From assembly GCA_001314865.1 (NCBI GenBank), contig LJZR01000019.1, positions 40,253-104,252 on the forward strand: 64,000 bases of DNA. The letters run 5' to 3'. Positions 27,054 through 35,369 of the stretch are shown in pieces; position 1 is the first letter of the stretch; each line of letters starts with the position of its first letter. The translations under genes were made by a program, and so were the position numbers. The notes under the pieces are model-generated. The model saw only the letters and a program-made list of their open reading frames with translations, searched no databases and was not told where the DNA came from. The DNA comes from Phormidesmis priestleyi Ana (GTDB lineage: Bacteria; Cyanobacteriota; Cyanobacteriia; Phormidesmidales; Phormidesmidaceae).

Positions 27054-28640
27054 ATGGTTCAAGATAAGTCTGCTAACACTCCTAGCGCCACTCCTAGCGC
27101 CAACGACAGTAGCGATTCCGGCATTGAGGGCATTCGTGCTGCTCGTTTAGCAAAGGTCGCGGAGCTAAAACAGGCAGGCATGATTCCCTATGCCTACAGC
27201 TGGGATGTGACACATCCAATCGCCGATTTGCAGGCTAAGTTTGCTGACCTAGAAGCAGGCGCAGAAGAAGATTTTGAAGTTTCTATTGCCGGACGCATTA
27301 TGGCGCGGCGAGTATTTGGCAAGCTGGCCTTTTTCACCCTGCAAGATGAAACGGGCACCATTCAGCTGTATTTAGAAAAAAAGACCATCCAGGCCCAAAT
27401 GGGTGAGGCCAACGAGCAGGCATTTAACCACTTAAAGCAGCTCACTGACGCAGGCGATATTATTGGCGCAATAGGCACCATCAAGCGCACCGATAAAGGC
27501 GAACTGTCAGTCAAAGTGAAGCAGTATGCAATGCTCACCAAGTCGCTGCTGCCCTTGCCCGACAAGTTTCATGGCCTAACTGATGTAGCCAAGCGCTACC
27601 GTCAGCGGTATGTGGATTTGATTGTGAATCCAGAGGTGCGTGAGACCTTTCGCAAACGAGCACGGATTACAGCGGCCATTCGGCGACATTTAGACGAACT
27701 AGGCTACTTAGAAGTAGAGACGCCTGTGCTGCAATCAGAGCCCGGTGGCGCAGAGGCGCGGCCTTTTGTGACTTATCACAATACGCTGGACATGGAGCTG
27801 TATTTGCGAATCGCCACCGAGCTGCATTTAAAGCGCATGGTAGTGGGCGGCTTTGAGAAGGTGTTTGAACTGGGCCGGGTGTTTCGGAATGAGGGCGTTT
27901 CTACTCGGCATAATCCTGAGTTTACAACCATTGAAATGTACCAGGCCTATGGCGACTATCAGGACATGATGGCGCTGACAGAAAAGATGATAGAACAGAT
28001 TGCCGAAGAGGTGACCGGAAGCTCAACGGTGAGCTATCAGCAGGAGTTAGTTAGCTTTGCAGCACCCTGGAAGCGAATTACCATGCATGAAGCAGTGCAG
28101 GAAAAAACAGGCATTGACTTTAGCCAATTTACGGATTTGTCGGCGGCTCAAAAAGCCGCTAAAGCAGCGGGAATCGATAATGTAGACGACTGCGAGAGCG
28201 TGGGCCATGTGTTGAATGAAGCCTTTGAACAAAAGGTAGAAGAGACGTTAAGACAGCCTACGTTTGTAATTGACTACCCTATTGAAATTTCTCCTTTGTC
28301 TAAGCCGCATCGAAGCAAGCCCGGATTGGTAGAACGGTTTGAGCTGTTTATTGTGGGACGAGAAACGGCGAATGGTTTCTCGGAGTTGACTGATCCGGTA
28401 GACCAGCGGGAGCGGTTAGAAATTCAGGCGGCAAAGAAGGCTTCGGGAGATTTGGAAGCCGTTGGCTTAGACGAGGACTTTATCACGGCGCTAGAGTATG
28501 GTATGCCGCCAACAGTGGGCATGGGAATCGGGATTGATCGGCTGGTGATGGTACTGACAGATTCGGCGAGTATCCGAGATGCGATCGCCTTCCCGCTGCT
28601 CAAGCCTGAAAAATCAGATAGTGCAAGCAGTGCAAGCTAA
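27054..28640 (+). CDS. lysS: Lysyl-tRNA synthetase, class II
   Basis: Charges tRNA-Lys. N-terminal OB-fold anticodon-binding domain (about 70-180; [10 protein letters not shown]), then the class II catalytic domain with motif 2 ([14 protein letters not shown]) and motif 3 ([11 protein letters not shown]). 528 residues, normal. Start ATG 27054; a TTG two codons earlier is less likely. The tail S-A-S-S-A-S comes from a 9-nt duplication next to the stop. Confidence 0.97.
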   Translation: MVQDKSANTPSATPSANDSSDSGIEGIRAARLAKVAELKQAGMIPYAYSWDVTHPIADLQAKFADLEAGAEEDFEVSIAGRIMARRVFGKLAFFTLQDETGTIQLYLEKKTIQAQMGEANEQAFNHLKQLTDAGDIIGAIGTIKRTDKGELSVKVKQYAMLTKSLLPLPDKFHGLTDVAKRYRQRYVDLIVNPEVRETFRKRARITAAIRRHLDELGYLEVETPVLQSEPGGAEARPFVTYHNTLDMELYLRIATELHLKRMVVGGFEKVFELGRVFRNEGVSTRHNPEFTTIEMYQAYGDYQDMMALTEKMIEQIAEEVTGSSTVSYQQELVSFAAPWKRITMHEAVQEKTGIDFSQFTDLSAAQKAAKAAGIDNVDDCESVGHVLNEAFEQKVEETLRQPTFVIDYPIEISPLSKPHRSKPGLVERFELFIVGRETANGFSELTDPVDQRERLEIQAAKKASGDLEAVGLDEDFITALEYGMPPTVGMGIGIDRLVMVLTDSASIRDAIAFPLLKPEKSDSASSAS

Positions 28641-28783
28641 GCCTTACAAGCTCAACTTTGCAGCGTAGCGCCTCGTAAAACAGGGTTACTTGTAGAATAC
28701 GAGCGATTTAAATCATAGGGAAAAGCGGCTTCTACAGGGGGAAACTAGGTAAGATAACCCACAAGAAATGATTCAGCTGACCT

Positions 28784-29815
28784 ATGACCCTTACTCACAG
28801 CGAAGCCCAAAACGGCGCTCAGAACGGTGCTCAAAACGGCACTCAAAACAGCACTCAAAACGGGAAAGCACCGCTTCGATCTAACCCAGGGCATGGCAAG
28901 CTGCGATCAGCGGTGCGATCGCGTGAGTTTGTAGTGACTGCTGAAGTAATGCCGCCCAAAGGCGGAGACCCTAGCCACATGCTAGAGATGGCGAATCATC
29001 TTAAAGACTGGGTACATGCGGTCAATGTGACGGATGGCAGTCGAGCGGTGCTGCGGATGTCGTCTTTGGCTTGCTCGGTGCTACTCAAGCAGGCGGGAAT
29101 CGAGCCGATTTGCCAAATGACGGGGCGCGATCGCAATGCGATCGCCCTTCAGGCTGACCTCATGGGTGCCCATGCGCTGGGCATTCACAACCTGCTGGCG
29201 CTCACTGGCGATCCGGTAAAAGCCGGTGATCATCCCAAGTCTAAGCCGGTTCATGAGCTAGAGTCGATTCGGCTGTTGCAGGTGATTGCTCAGCTCAACA
29301 GCGGTTTTGACTATCACGACCAAGCGATGCCCGATGGCCAGCTAGATATTTTTGCAGGTGCTGCGGTCGATCCTCAGTCCTCTAGCTGGTCGGGCTTACA
29401 GCGCCGTTTTGATCAAAAACTCGCCGCTGGGGCACAGTTTTTTCAAAGTCAGCTCATTTCAGACTTTGACCAGCTCGAAAAGTTTATGGATCAAATTGCC
29501 GCAGGGTGCGATCGCCCCGTCCTAGCAGGCATCTTCCTCCTCAAATCCGCTAAAAACGCTGCCTTTATCAACCGCTGCGTTCCCGGCGTCAACATTCCTG
29601 AGCATATTATCAATCGCCTCGCTGCCGCCGCAGATCCCCTGCAGGAGGGCATCAAAATTGCTGCCGAGCAGGTTCAAGCCGCTCGACAGCTTTGCCAGGG
29701 CGTCCATATGATGGCCGTCAGGCGAGAAGATTTGATTCCGCAGATTTTACAAATGGCGGGTATAGAACCCCAGATCCAAGCCTCCTCGGTCGGCCTGCTT
29801 AGCACCGCTCAATAG
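28784..29815 (+). CDS. metF: Methylenetetrahydrofolate reductase
   Basis: Reduces methylene-THF to methyl-THF for methionine synthesis; FAD-dependent TIM barrel. Seen: F-V-V-T-A-E-V-M-P-P-K-G-G, N-V-T-D-G-S-R, L-A-L-T-G-D-P and P-V-L-A-G-I-F-L-L. 343 residues. The first 30 residues are an added Asn/Gln-rich tail made of N-G-A-Q / N-G-T-Q copies from a 12-nt repeat; a start further inside would remove it, but no better start codon precedes the conserved core. Follows lysS by 143 nt. Confidence 0.9.
   Translation: MTLTHSEAQNGAQNGAQNGTQNSTQNGKAPLRSNPGHGKLRSAVRSREFVVTAEVMPPKGGDPSHMLEMANHLKDWVHAVNVTDGSRAVLRMSSLACSVLLKQAGIEPICQMTGRDRNAIALQADLMGAHALGIHNLLALTGDPVKAGDHPKSKPVHELESIRLLQVIAQLNSGFDYHDQAMPDGQLDIFAGAAVDPQSSSWSGLQRRFDQKLAAGAQFFQSQLISDFDQLEKFMDQIAAGCDRPVLAGIFLLKSAKNAAFINRCVPGVNIPEHIINRLAAAADPLQEGIKIAAEQVQAARQLCQGVHMMAVRREDLIPQILQMAGIEPQIQASSVGLLSTAQ
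28804..28863. repeat. 12-nt coding repeat (Q-N-G-A type)
   Basis: CTCAAAACGGCA-like units, about five imperfect copies, near the start of metF. Confidence 0.88.
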
Positions 29816-29846
29816 CAAATCTAATGCTCGGGTTAAATCACGAGTG

Positions 29847-31634
29847 TTAAATCACTGTCACCAAATGTTCAGCTAATCGAGCCGCCAGCGCTGCTAGCGT
29901 CAGCGTGGGGTTTGCAGCCGGAGACGTTGGAAACACAGACAAATCGCAAGCGTACAGATTCTCATAGCTATGGAACTTCAGATTGGTATCGACCACGCTA
30001 TCAGCCGGATCGGTTCCCATTCGGAGCGAACCCACTTCATGCGCTACACCGCCTAAGTTCGCCTGAATCAAATCTATTCCGGCATTTGCCAGCGGTACGC
30101 CGCCCAAACTGTCGATTACTCTGTTTTTAAGATCGTTCATCTCATTCCACAGCGCGCCCGAAACAGCGCCAGGCTGCATCTGCACGACGGGTTTTGCGGC
30201 TGATGACCCTACTTGCGTAATGTTATTGGTTTCTATCAGGGGTGAATTGAGCAAAAACACAATTTCACACAGCATGGTGTCGCCTCGTGCGGCCAGGTGA
30301 GCGGCAAGCAAGTCGTCATCCACATAGCGGCCCTGATTAAAGTCTGCGCCGAGTTCTAACACAACATTATAAGGATGGGCATCGGGCGCAGAATTGGCGT
30401 CCTTGTGCTGAAAAATTATTTTGCTGTTGTCTAAAGCACTGTAAAACGGTGAGCCCACTGGAATCGCAAAGTGAGCGAAAAAGATCGGATGGTCGGTGAT
30501 GCCGACGCCGATTTTATTAGAAGCGTCGTTGAGGTTGCTGAGCATGGCTAGCTTCGCGCTTTCGATGGTGCCTGCACTAAGAACAACGGTGTTGGCCTGA
30601 TAGGTGCGATATTTGTTCGCAATGAGGTCGTAGGCTATAACGCCGGTAATGCGGCCATTGTCTTGTACTAGGTTAGTGACGGCGTGGTTTAGGTTTACCG
30701 TGAGTCTTTGGTTCCCTTGGGGTGAGTTAGTCAGGCGTGATTCCATGAGCAAATCAGCAGTAGAAAACATGCCGACAGGAATGGTGCCCAGGTTGCCATT
30801 GCCATATTGCACAGCCAGGGGCGCGTCAAAATAGTTGTAGTCGGGTTCGGCTCGGCGCAGCGATCGCTTAGCCTGCTGATGATAAGGCGAAGGCAGCTGC
30901 GGGGAGCGATTCATCAGGTCTTCAGCCTTTTGGTAGCCGCTGTCTTCTAAATACCATTTAATTTCTTGCGGCCAAAAGTCCATTTCGTAGCTCAGCATGC
31001 GGGGAATAAGGCCGCCCCAAAAAACGGAGCGCCCGCCCAAATTAAAGCCCTGTCCACCTTGATAGCCAGAGCCTGCGCCATTGACATAGTTCGTCACCTG
31101 AAACTCATCCCACAGTCCCCACACATGCTTGTCAAACTGGCCGATTTGGTGCTGCCGAGGGAGGTTGGCAATGTGACTGGGAAACAAGTAGCTACCGGCT
31201 TCTAGCACCAGCACATCTAGGCCCAAATCAGAGAGCTGATCGGCTAGGATGCCACCCCCGGCGCCAGAGCCAATGACAATGACATCGTGAACCTCGGTTT
31301 CGCTGAGGTTGGGCTGAAAAAACATTTGGGCGATCGCCGGATTTTCGACCCTGACTTCTTGCATGGGCGGAAACTGAACTTGCGGCTGAGTGTACTGATA
31401 CACCTGTCCGGCAGCAGGCTGTAAGTACAGGTTGTCGCCAAAACTCCAATAGATATTTTCTAGTACAAACTTAAAATTGACACCATTTGGGAAATCGGTT
31501 TCGGACAATTCAAATATCCAGGCATCGTCAGCGTATTGGCCAGCGATATTATTTTCCCAACCTCTGACATCACTGCGCAGAGTCACGAGCATGTCGGGCC
31601 TAAACTCAACGGTATTAAAACGAATGGTAAACAT
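29847..31634 (-). CDS. GMC-family FAD oxidoreductase with N-terminal starch-binding-like domain
   Basis: The FAD site V-I-V-I-G-S-G-A-G-G-G lies near residue 120, with L-E-A-G-S-Y after it; the C-terminal half has the GMC H-E-V-G-S-L-R-M-G and A-N-P-T-L-T-L elements. The first 100 residues (W-E-N-N-I-A-G-Q-Y, G-V-N-F-K-F-V-L-E-N) look like a CBM20/48-type beta domain, unusual for this family. Start at ATG 31634, which has GAGG 9 nt upstream; an ATG at 31685 is less well placed. Substrate (alcohol, sugar, sterol) unknown. The TAA stop lies in a 14-nt duplication. Confidence 0.85.
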   Translation of the reverse strand: MFTIRFNTVEFRPDMLVTLRSDVRGWENNIAGQYADDAWIFELSETDFPNGVNFKFVLENIYWSFGDNLYLQPAAGQVYQYTQPQVQFPPMQEVRVENPAIAQMFFQPNLSETEVHDVIVIGSGAGGGILADQLSDLGLDVLVLEAGSYLFPSHIANLPRQHQIGQFDKHVWGLWDEFQVTNYVNGAGSGYQGGQGFNLGGRSVFWGGLIPRMLSYEMDFWPQEIKWYLEDSGYQKAEDLMNRSPQLPSPYHQQAKRSLRRAEPDYNYFDAPLAVQYGNGNLGTIPVGMFSTADLLMESRLTNSPQGNQRLTVNLNHAVTNLVQDNGRITGVIAYDLIANKYRTYQANTVVLSAGTIESAKLAMLSNLNDASNKIGVGITDHPIFFAHFAIPVGSPFYSALDNSKIIFQHKDANSAPDAHPYNVVLELGADFNQGRYVDDDLLAAHLAARGDTMLCEIVFLLNSPLIETNNITQVGSSAAKPVVQMQPGAVSGALWNEMNDLKNRVIDSLGGVPLANAGIDLIQANLGGVAHEVGSLRMGTDPADSVVDTNLKFHSYENLYACDLSVFPTSPAANPTLTLAALAARLAEHLVTVI

Positions 31635-32071
31635 TGCAGCGTGCCTCACATTTGGGCTTACGAGTATCTTTAGCAATGCCTGCATAGAAAGGTATAGGAA
31701 ACCTCGCTATAAAGGCGTTTAACAAACCTATACAGGCAAATTAAAGATAATCAGAAGCACAATGCGATCGCAGTACCCAAGCGGGTAGTTATCAGGTCTT
31801 TAAAAACCTGAATAAACCTGAATAAACCTAACTTTTTTTAGATATTTTTGACAGCTAAATCTAAGAGAATAAGAGCATAAGAAAGATACTTTGCAACCAT
31901 TTTGTAGACCTCTCGATAGGACTATCTCCCAAGTAGATCTAGCGTTTGTAAAACATAGCCGTAAATCTAGTGATTCGTCAGACGTTTTTTAAGCTTTAAT
32001 CAGCTCAAATTCAATCGAACAACTAAAAGCTTTATGCCCCCCTTTTCGGATCTATTTTTTGCCGAAACCAT
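31635..32071. other. Divergent intergenic region
   Basis: Upstream of both the GMC gene and the rightward gene at 32072. A short duplication of AACCTGAATA lies near 31805. No gene or definite promoter recognised. Confidence 0.5.
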
Positions 32072-32485
32072 ATGTCTCACTCTGAACAATCCTCAGCAGA
32101 TTTTTCAGCGCTGAAGAATGCGCTTTTCGCGGTTAAAACCCTACTGAAAGTTTTGGGTCAAGCCGATGGTGCTCAGGCAGAGGAGATCGCCGCTGTGTTT
32201 TCACATACTGTCAGCTTTACGCGGGTGCAATACCTGCTTAAGAAGTTTGGTAAAGAAGATTTTAGCCAACTGCCTAAAGTCGCTATTTGCTCACGTGCTC
32301 GGCTAAATGGGGTGCGATCTAGCTATCAAGCTCACACTGACACAATCTACTTGGCAGAGGATTTTTTGAGTGCGGCGACAGAGCTGCAGTTGATTACGGC
32401 CCTGCTCGAAGGGTTGGTCGATGCAATTGAGGCGGGCTCAATGACCACCGCTACCGATTCAACTACACCTAATTCAACTACCTAA
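32072..32485 (+). CDS. Protein of unknown function, secreted-protein-domain-like
   Basis: 137 residues, no signal peptide. The central part (A-R-L-N-G-V-R-S-S-Y-Q then D-T-I-Y-L-A-E-D-F-L about 88-97 and A-L-L-E-G-L-V-D-A about 110-118) recalls a domain found near the N-terminus of large cyanobacterial secreted proteins, where the last motif is usually L-L-E-E-I-G-H-x-x-D with a metal-like His; here that His is missing. I take it as a lone or degenerate copy. The tail (T-T-x-x-S-T-T) is low complexity. Overlaps the convergent amylase gene by 12 nt. Confidence 0.5.
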   Translation: MSHSEQSSADFSALKNALFAVKTLLKVLGQADGAQAEEIAAVFSHTVSFTRVQYLLKKFGKEDFSQLPKVAICSRARLNGVRSSYQAHTDTIYLAEDFLSAATELQLITALLEGLVDAIEAGSMTTATDSTTPNSTT

Positions 32486-33934
32486 AATCATGCTAGCCCG
32501 AGCGGGAATCTGTAGCATTGCGGTGCGATCGCCCACCCAATCTACAGTGCCTTTGCCATATAGCACCGTGCCGCTTGCCATCGGCATATCGGCTAGCCGT
32601 ACTGAGATAGTGCGATCGCCTGAGTTCACCGCCACAACCATCATCTCTTGATCTAAAATTCTGGCAAATACATAGCACTCACCCTCAGCCGCGAGAGTTT
32701 TATACTTGCCTACACGCAAAGCCGGATGCGCATGGCGCAGCGCGATCAAATCCTTATGGAAAGCCAGTAGCGATTGGTCCCACTCTTTTTCCGGCGGAAA
32801 CGTACGCCGACAGTCGGGATCTAACTGGCCTTTTAAGCCCACCTCATCGCCATAGTAAATGCTGGGCGCACCGGGAAACGTCATCAACAACAGCGTGGCA
32901 ATTTCCATGCTGGATTTGTCTTCGCCCATAACGCTGAAGGCCCTAGCCACATCATGACTAGACAACAGATTCAGCTGAGTTTGTTGTATTTCCCAATCGT
33001 ATAAATTGAGTAAGCTCTCTATTTTTTCTGCATATCCCTTGGCATCTAAGGCCGGATAAGGAAAATAATCGACTGGTTCAGCCAGAGGCAACACCACATT
33101 TTGCTTAGCGGCAAACGCCATTGTAGGCCCGGTAAAGAGGTAGTTCATAACACCATCGAACTGATCGCCCGCCAGCCATTGGCGAGAGTCTGTCCATACC
33201 TCCCCCACAATATAGGCTTCGGGGTTAATAGCCTTAATCCGATCTCGAAACTCAACCCAAAAGCCTTCTGCCTCAATTTCAAACGGGACATCTAGCCGCC
33301 AGCCATCAATGCCCTGCTCAATCCAGTACTCTCCCACTCGCATAATGTACTCTCTAGCCTGCCGATTGTGATGGTTAAACTGAGGCAGTGCGCGGTTGTT
33401 CACCCATCCTCTGTAGTTTTCGGGCAGATTGCCATCGTAAGCCGACAGCGGCCAGCCATGAATGGTAAACCAGTCTAGCCAGGGCGAGTGCGGCCCGTTT
33501 TCTAAAATATCGTTGAAGTAAAAGAAGCCTCGGCTCGCGTGGTTAAAAACACCATCTAACACAACTTTGATATTGCGGTCATGGGCTGCTTGTAACAGGT
33601 CAAAAAAAGCCTCGTTGCCGCCCAACAGCGGATCGACAGCATAGTAGTTGTGAGTGTGGTAGCGATGGTTACTGGCCGATTGAAAAATAGGCGTGAAGTA
33701 AACCGCCGTAATCCCCAAATCTTGTAGATAGTCGAGCTGTTCAGCAACGCCCCACAGGTCGCCACCCTTGTAGCCCTGTAGCGTCGGTGGGCTCTCCCAA
33801 GCCTCTAGCGGCACCTGCATCTCGGGCGGCAGGCGGCTGCCTTGGTGTTCGGCGGCGCTGCTGCGAGCAAAGCGATCAGGGAAAATTTGATAAAAAACAG
33901 CGTGCTTTACCCAGTCGGGGGTTTGAATTTGCAT
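32474..33934 (-). CDS. Glycoside hydrolase family 13 (alpha-amylase/neopullulanase-like)
   Basis: 486 residues cleaving alpha-1,4-glucans. Conserved regions: nucleophile Asp in G-W-R-L-D-V-P-F-E, acid/base Glu in I-V-G-E-V-W-T-D, third Asp in S-S-H-D-V-A-R. It starts V-F-Y-Q-I-F-P-D-R-F, typical of neopullulanase/cyclomaltodextrinase and maltogenic enzymes, but lacks their extra N-terminal domain. No signal peptide, so cytosolic. Last of five same-strand genes from treZ; possibly trims maltodextrins for TreY or degrades trehalose side products. Confidence 0.9.
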   Translation of the reverse strand: MQIQTPDWVKHAVFYQIFPDRFARSSAAEHQGSRLPPEMQVPLEAWESPPTLQGYKGGDLWGVAEQLDYLQDLGITAVYFTPIFQSASNHRYHTHNYYAVDPLLGGNEAFFDLLQAAHDRNIKVVLDGVFNHASRGFFYFNDILENGPHSPWLDWFTIHGWPLSAYDGNLPENYRGWVNNRALPQFNHHNRQAREYIMRVGEYWIEQGIDGWRLDVPFEIEAEGFWVEFRDRIKAINPEAYIVGEVWTDSRQWLAGDQFDGVMNYLFTGPTMAFAAKQNVVLPLAEPVDYFPYPALDAKGYAEKIESLLNLYDWEIQQTQLNLLSSHDVARAFSVMGEDKSSMEIATLLLMTFPGAPSIYYGDEVGLKGQLDPDCRRTFPPEKEWDQSLLAFHKDLIALRHAHPALRVGKYKTLAAEGECYVFARILDQEMMVVAVNSGDRTISVRLADMPMASGTVLYGKGTVDWVGDRTAMLQIPARASMILGS

Positions 33935-33965
33935 GGGTTTATTCGAAAAACAGCGTGCGTTTGGT

Positions 33966-34799
33966 TTACAGTTGCCAGCAGTCGGAATGAGCCGTTAGCC
34001 ACTGACGGATGTCAGCATTCATTCGCTGGGGAATTTCCCAAGGAAAGAGATGGGCCGTATTGGGATAGCAGCGCACTTCGCAGTGGGGCAGCACGCGGGC
34101 GGTTTCTAGGCTAGACTCAGCAGTGATATGGCGATCGCACTCTCCACACAGCATCAGCGCAGGCACCCCAATGCGTTTGACATCAGGCAGGCGGTTGTAG
34201 CCAGCTCGAATAGCGCCGAACAAAGCAGACGCTGCATGGCGACTCGTCTGCAAATAGGCAGGTGCGCCCTCCTTGGCCAGGTACTCATAGGCCAGCGGCG
34301 TATGCTGGGCGATCAAATATCGAAACAAAGACCGTTGGCCTATCGCTCTTACCAGTGCATGGCCTGGACAGGCCAGATTTAAAATACCGGCGATTCCTGT
34401 GCCCAAATTGTCTTGCCAGGTAATTGGGGGATGCGATCCCACAGGGCGAGCGGCGGTACCCACTAAAATAAGTCCTTGCACCAGCTCCGGCCTTCTTAGC
34501 GCCAGTTCCATCGCCAATATACCGCCCAAAGACCAGCCCAATACCAGACACTTCTCTATCTGATACTGGGCAATAAGCGCTTCTAAATCGTCCAGATGCC
34601 GAGTCATCTCAAAAGCATAGGCACTGCGAGAGCGGCCATATCCCCTGAGATCAGGCGCATATGTTTTAAACGGTGCTGGCAACATATCCTCAGACGCCAG
34701 GGCTGAGGTGAATACGCTCATGGCCCGACCGCTTCCGGGATGGCCATGAAGGCATAGAATCGGAAATCCACTGCCTTGAATTTGAGTATGCAGCCGCAT
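33966..34799 (-). CDS. Alpha/beta hydrolase
   Basis: 277 residues. Nucleophile elbow G-W-S-L-G-G (Ser), oxyanion L-H-G-H-P-G-S-G, acid C-G-E-C-D-R-H and His in N-T-A-H-L-F-P-W. The Ser-Asp-His set is complete. Its ATG lies 3 nt after the msrB stop, so the genes are coupled; the amylase follows 31 nt later. Substrate unknown. Confidence 0.9.
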   Translation of the reverse strand: MRLHTQIQGSGFPILCLHGHPGSGRAMSVFTSALASEDMLPAPFKTYAPDLRGYGRSRSAYAFEMTRHLDDLEALIAQYQIEKCLVLGWSLGGILAMELALRRPELVQGLILVGTAARPVGSHPPITWQDNLGTGIAGILNLACPGHALVRAIGQRSLFRYLIAQHTPLAYEYLAKEGAPAYLQTSRHAASALFGAIRAGYNRLPDVKRIGVPALMLCGECDRHITAESSLETARVLPHCEVRCYPNTAHLFPWEIPQRMNADIRQWLTAHSDCWQL

Positions 34800-34802
34800 G
34801 GT

Positions 34803-35249
34803 TTAGCTTGCCGCTTGCCCTGCGGGAACGCCGCTAATTTTACCGTCGCCATCGACATCAGCAGCCTCAAAAGAAAGCGCCGCGCCATTCATACAGTAGC
34901 GCTTACCCGTTGGCTGCGGCCCATCGTTAAAGACATGACCCAAGTGCGCATCACACACCGCGCAGGTGGTCTCTGTGCGAATCATAAAGTGGCTGAAGTC
35001 TTTTTTGTTTAAGATGTTTTCTGGCTGGCTAGGCGCATAAAAGCTGGGCCAGCCTGTGCCTGAGTCAAATTTGGTTTCAGAGTTAAACAGTTCCGATCCA
35101 CAGCAGATGCAGTGGTAAATGCCCTCTGTTTTATTGTTGTTCAGCGGGCTGGTTCCCGCCCGTTCGGTGCCGGCCTTGCGAGTGACTTGATAAGCCTCAG
35201 GGCTTAGCTCAGCTTTCCATTCTGCGTCGGTTTTTACGACTTTATTGAC
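34803..35249 (-). CDS. msrB: Peptide methionine-R-sulfoxide reductase
   Basis: Repairs methionine R-sulfoxide in proteins. Zinc Cys pairs C-I-C-C and [12 protein letters not shown], and the catalytic Cys in R-Y-C-M-N-G. 148 residues from ATG 35249, which has GAGG upstream; the in-frame TTG at 35282 is rejected. Placed between treY and an alpha/beta hydrolase on one strand, linking oxidative repair with osmolyte synthesis. Confidence 0.96.
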   Translation of the reverse strand, partial: VNKVVKTDAEWKAELSPEAYQVTRKAGTERAGTSPLNNNKTEGIYHCICCGSELFNSETKFDSGTGWPSFYAPSQPENILNKKDFSHFMIRTETTCAVCDAHLGHVFNDGPQPTGKRYCMNGAALSFEAADVDGDGKISGVPAGQAAS

Positions 35250-35369
35250 CATTTTGGTGGTAATCCTCAAATGCTTTATCAAACGTTTCTTATGATGGTA
35301 GCGTATTCACCGGGACAGCACTATCTGGCTATGGACTGGCTATGGAGCGAAGAGCCAGCGCGAAAGTGT

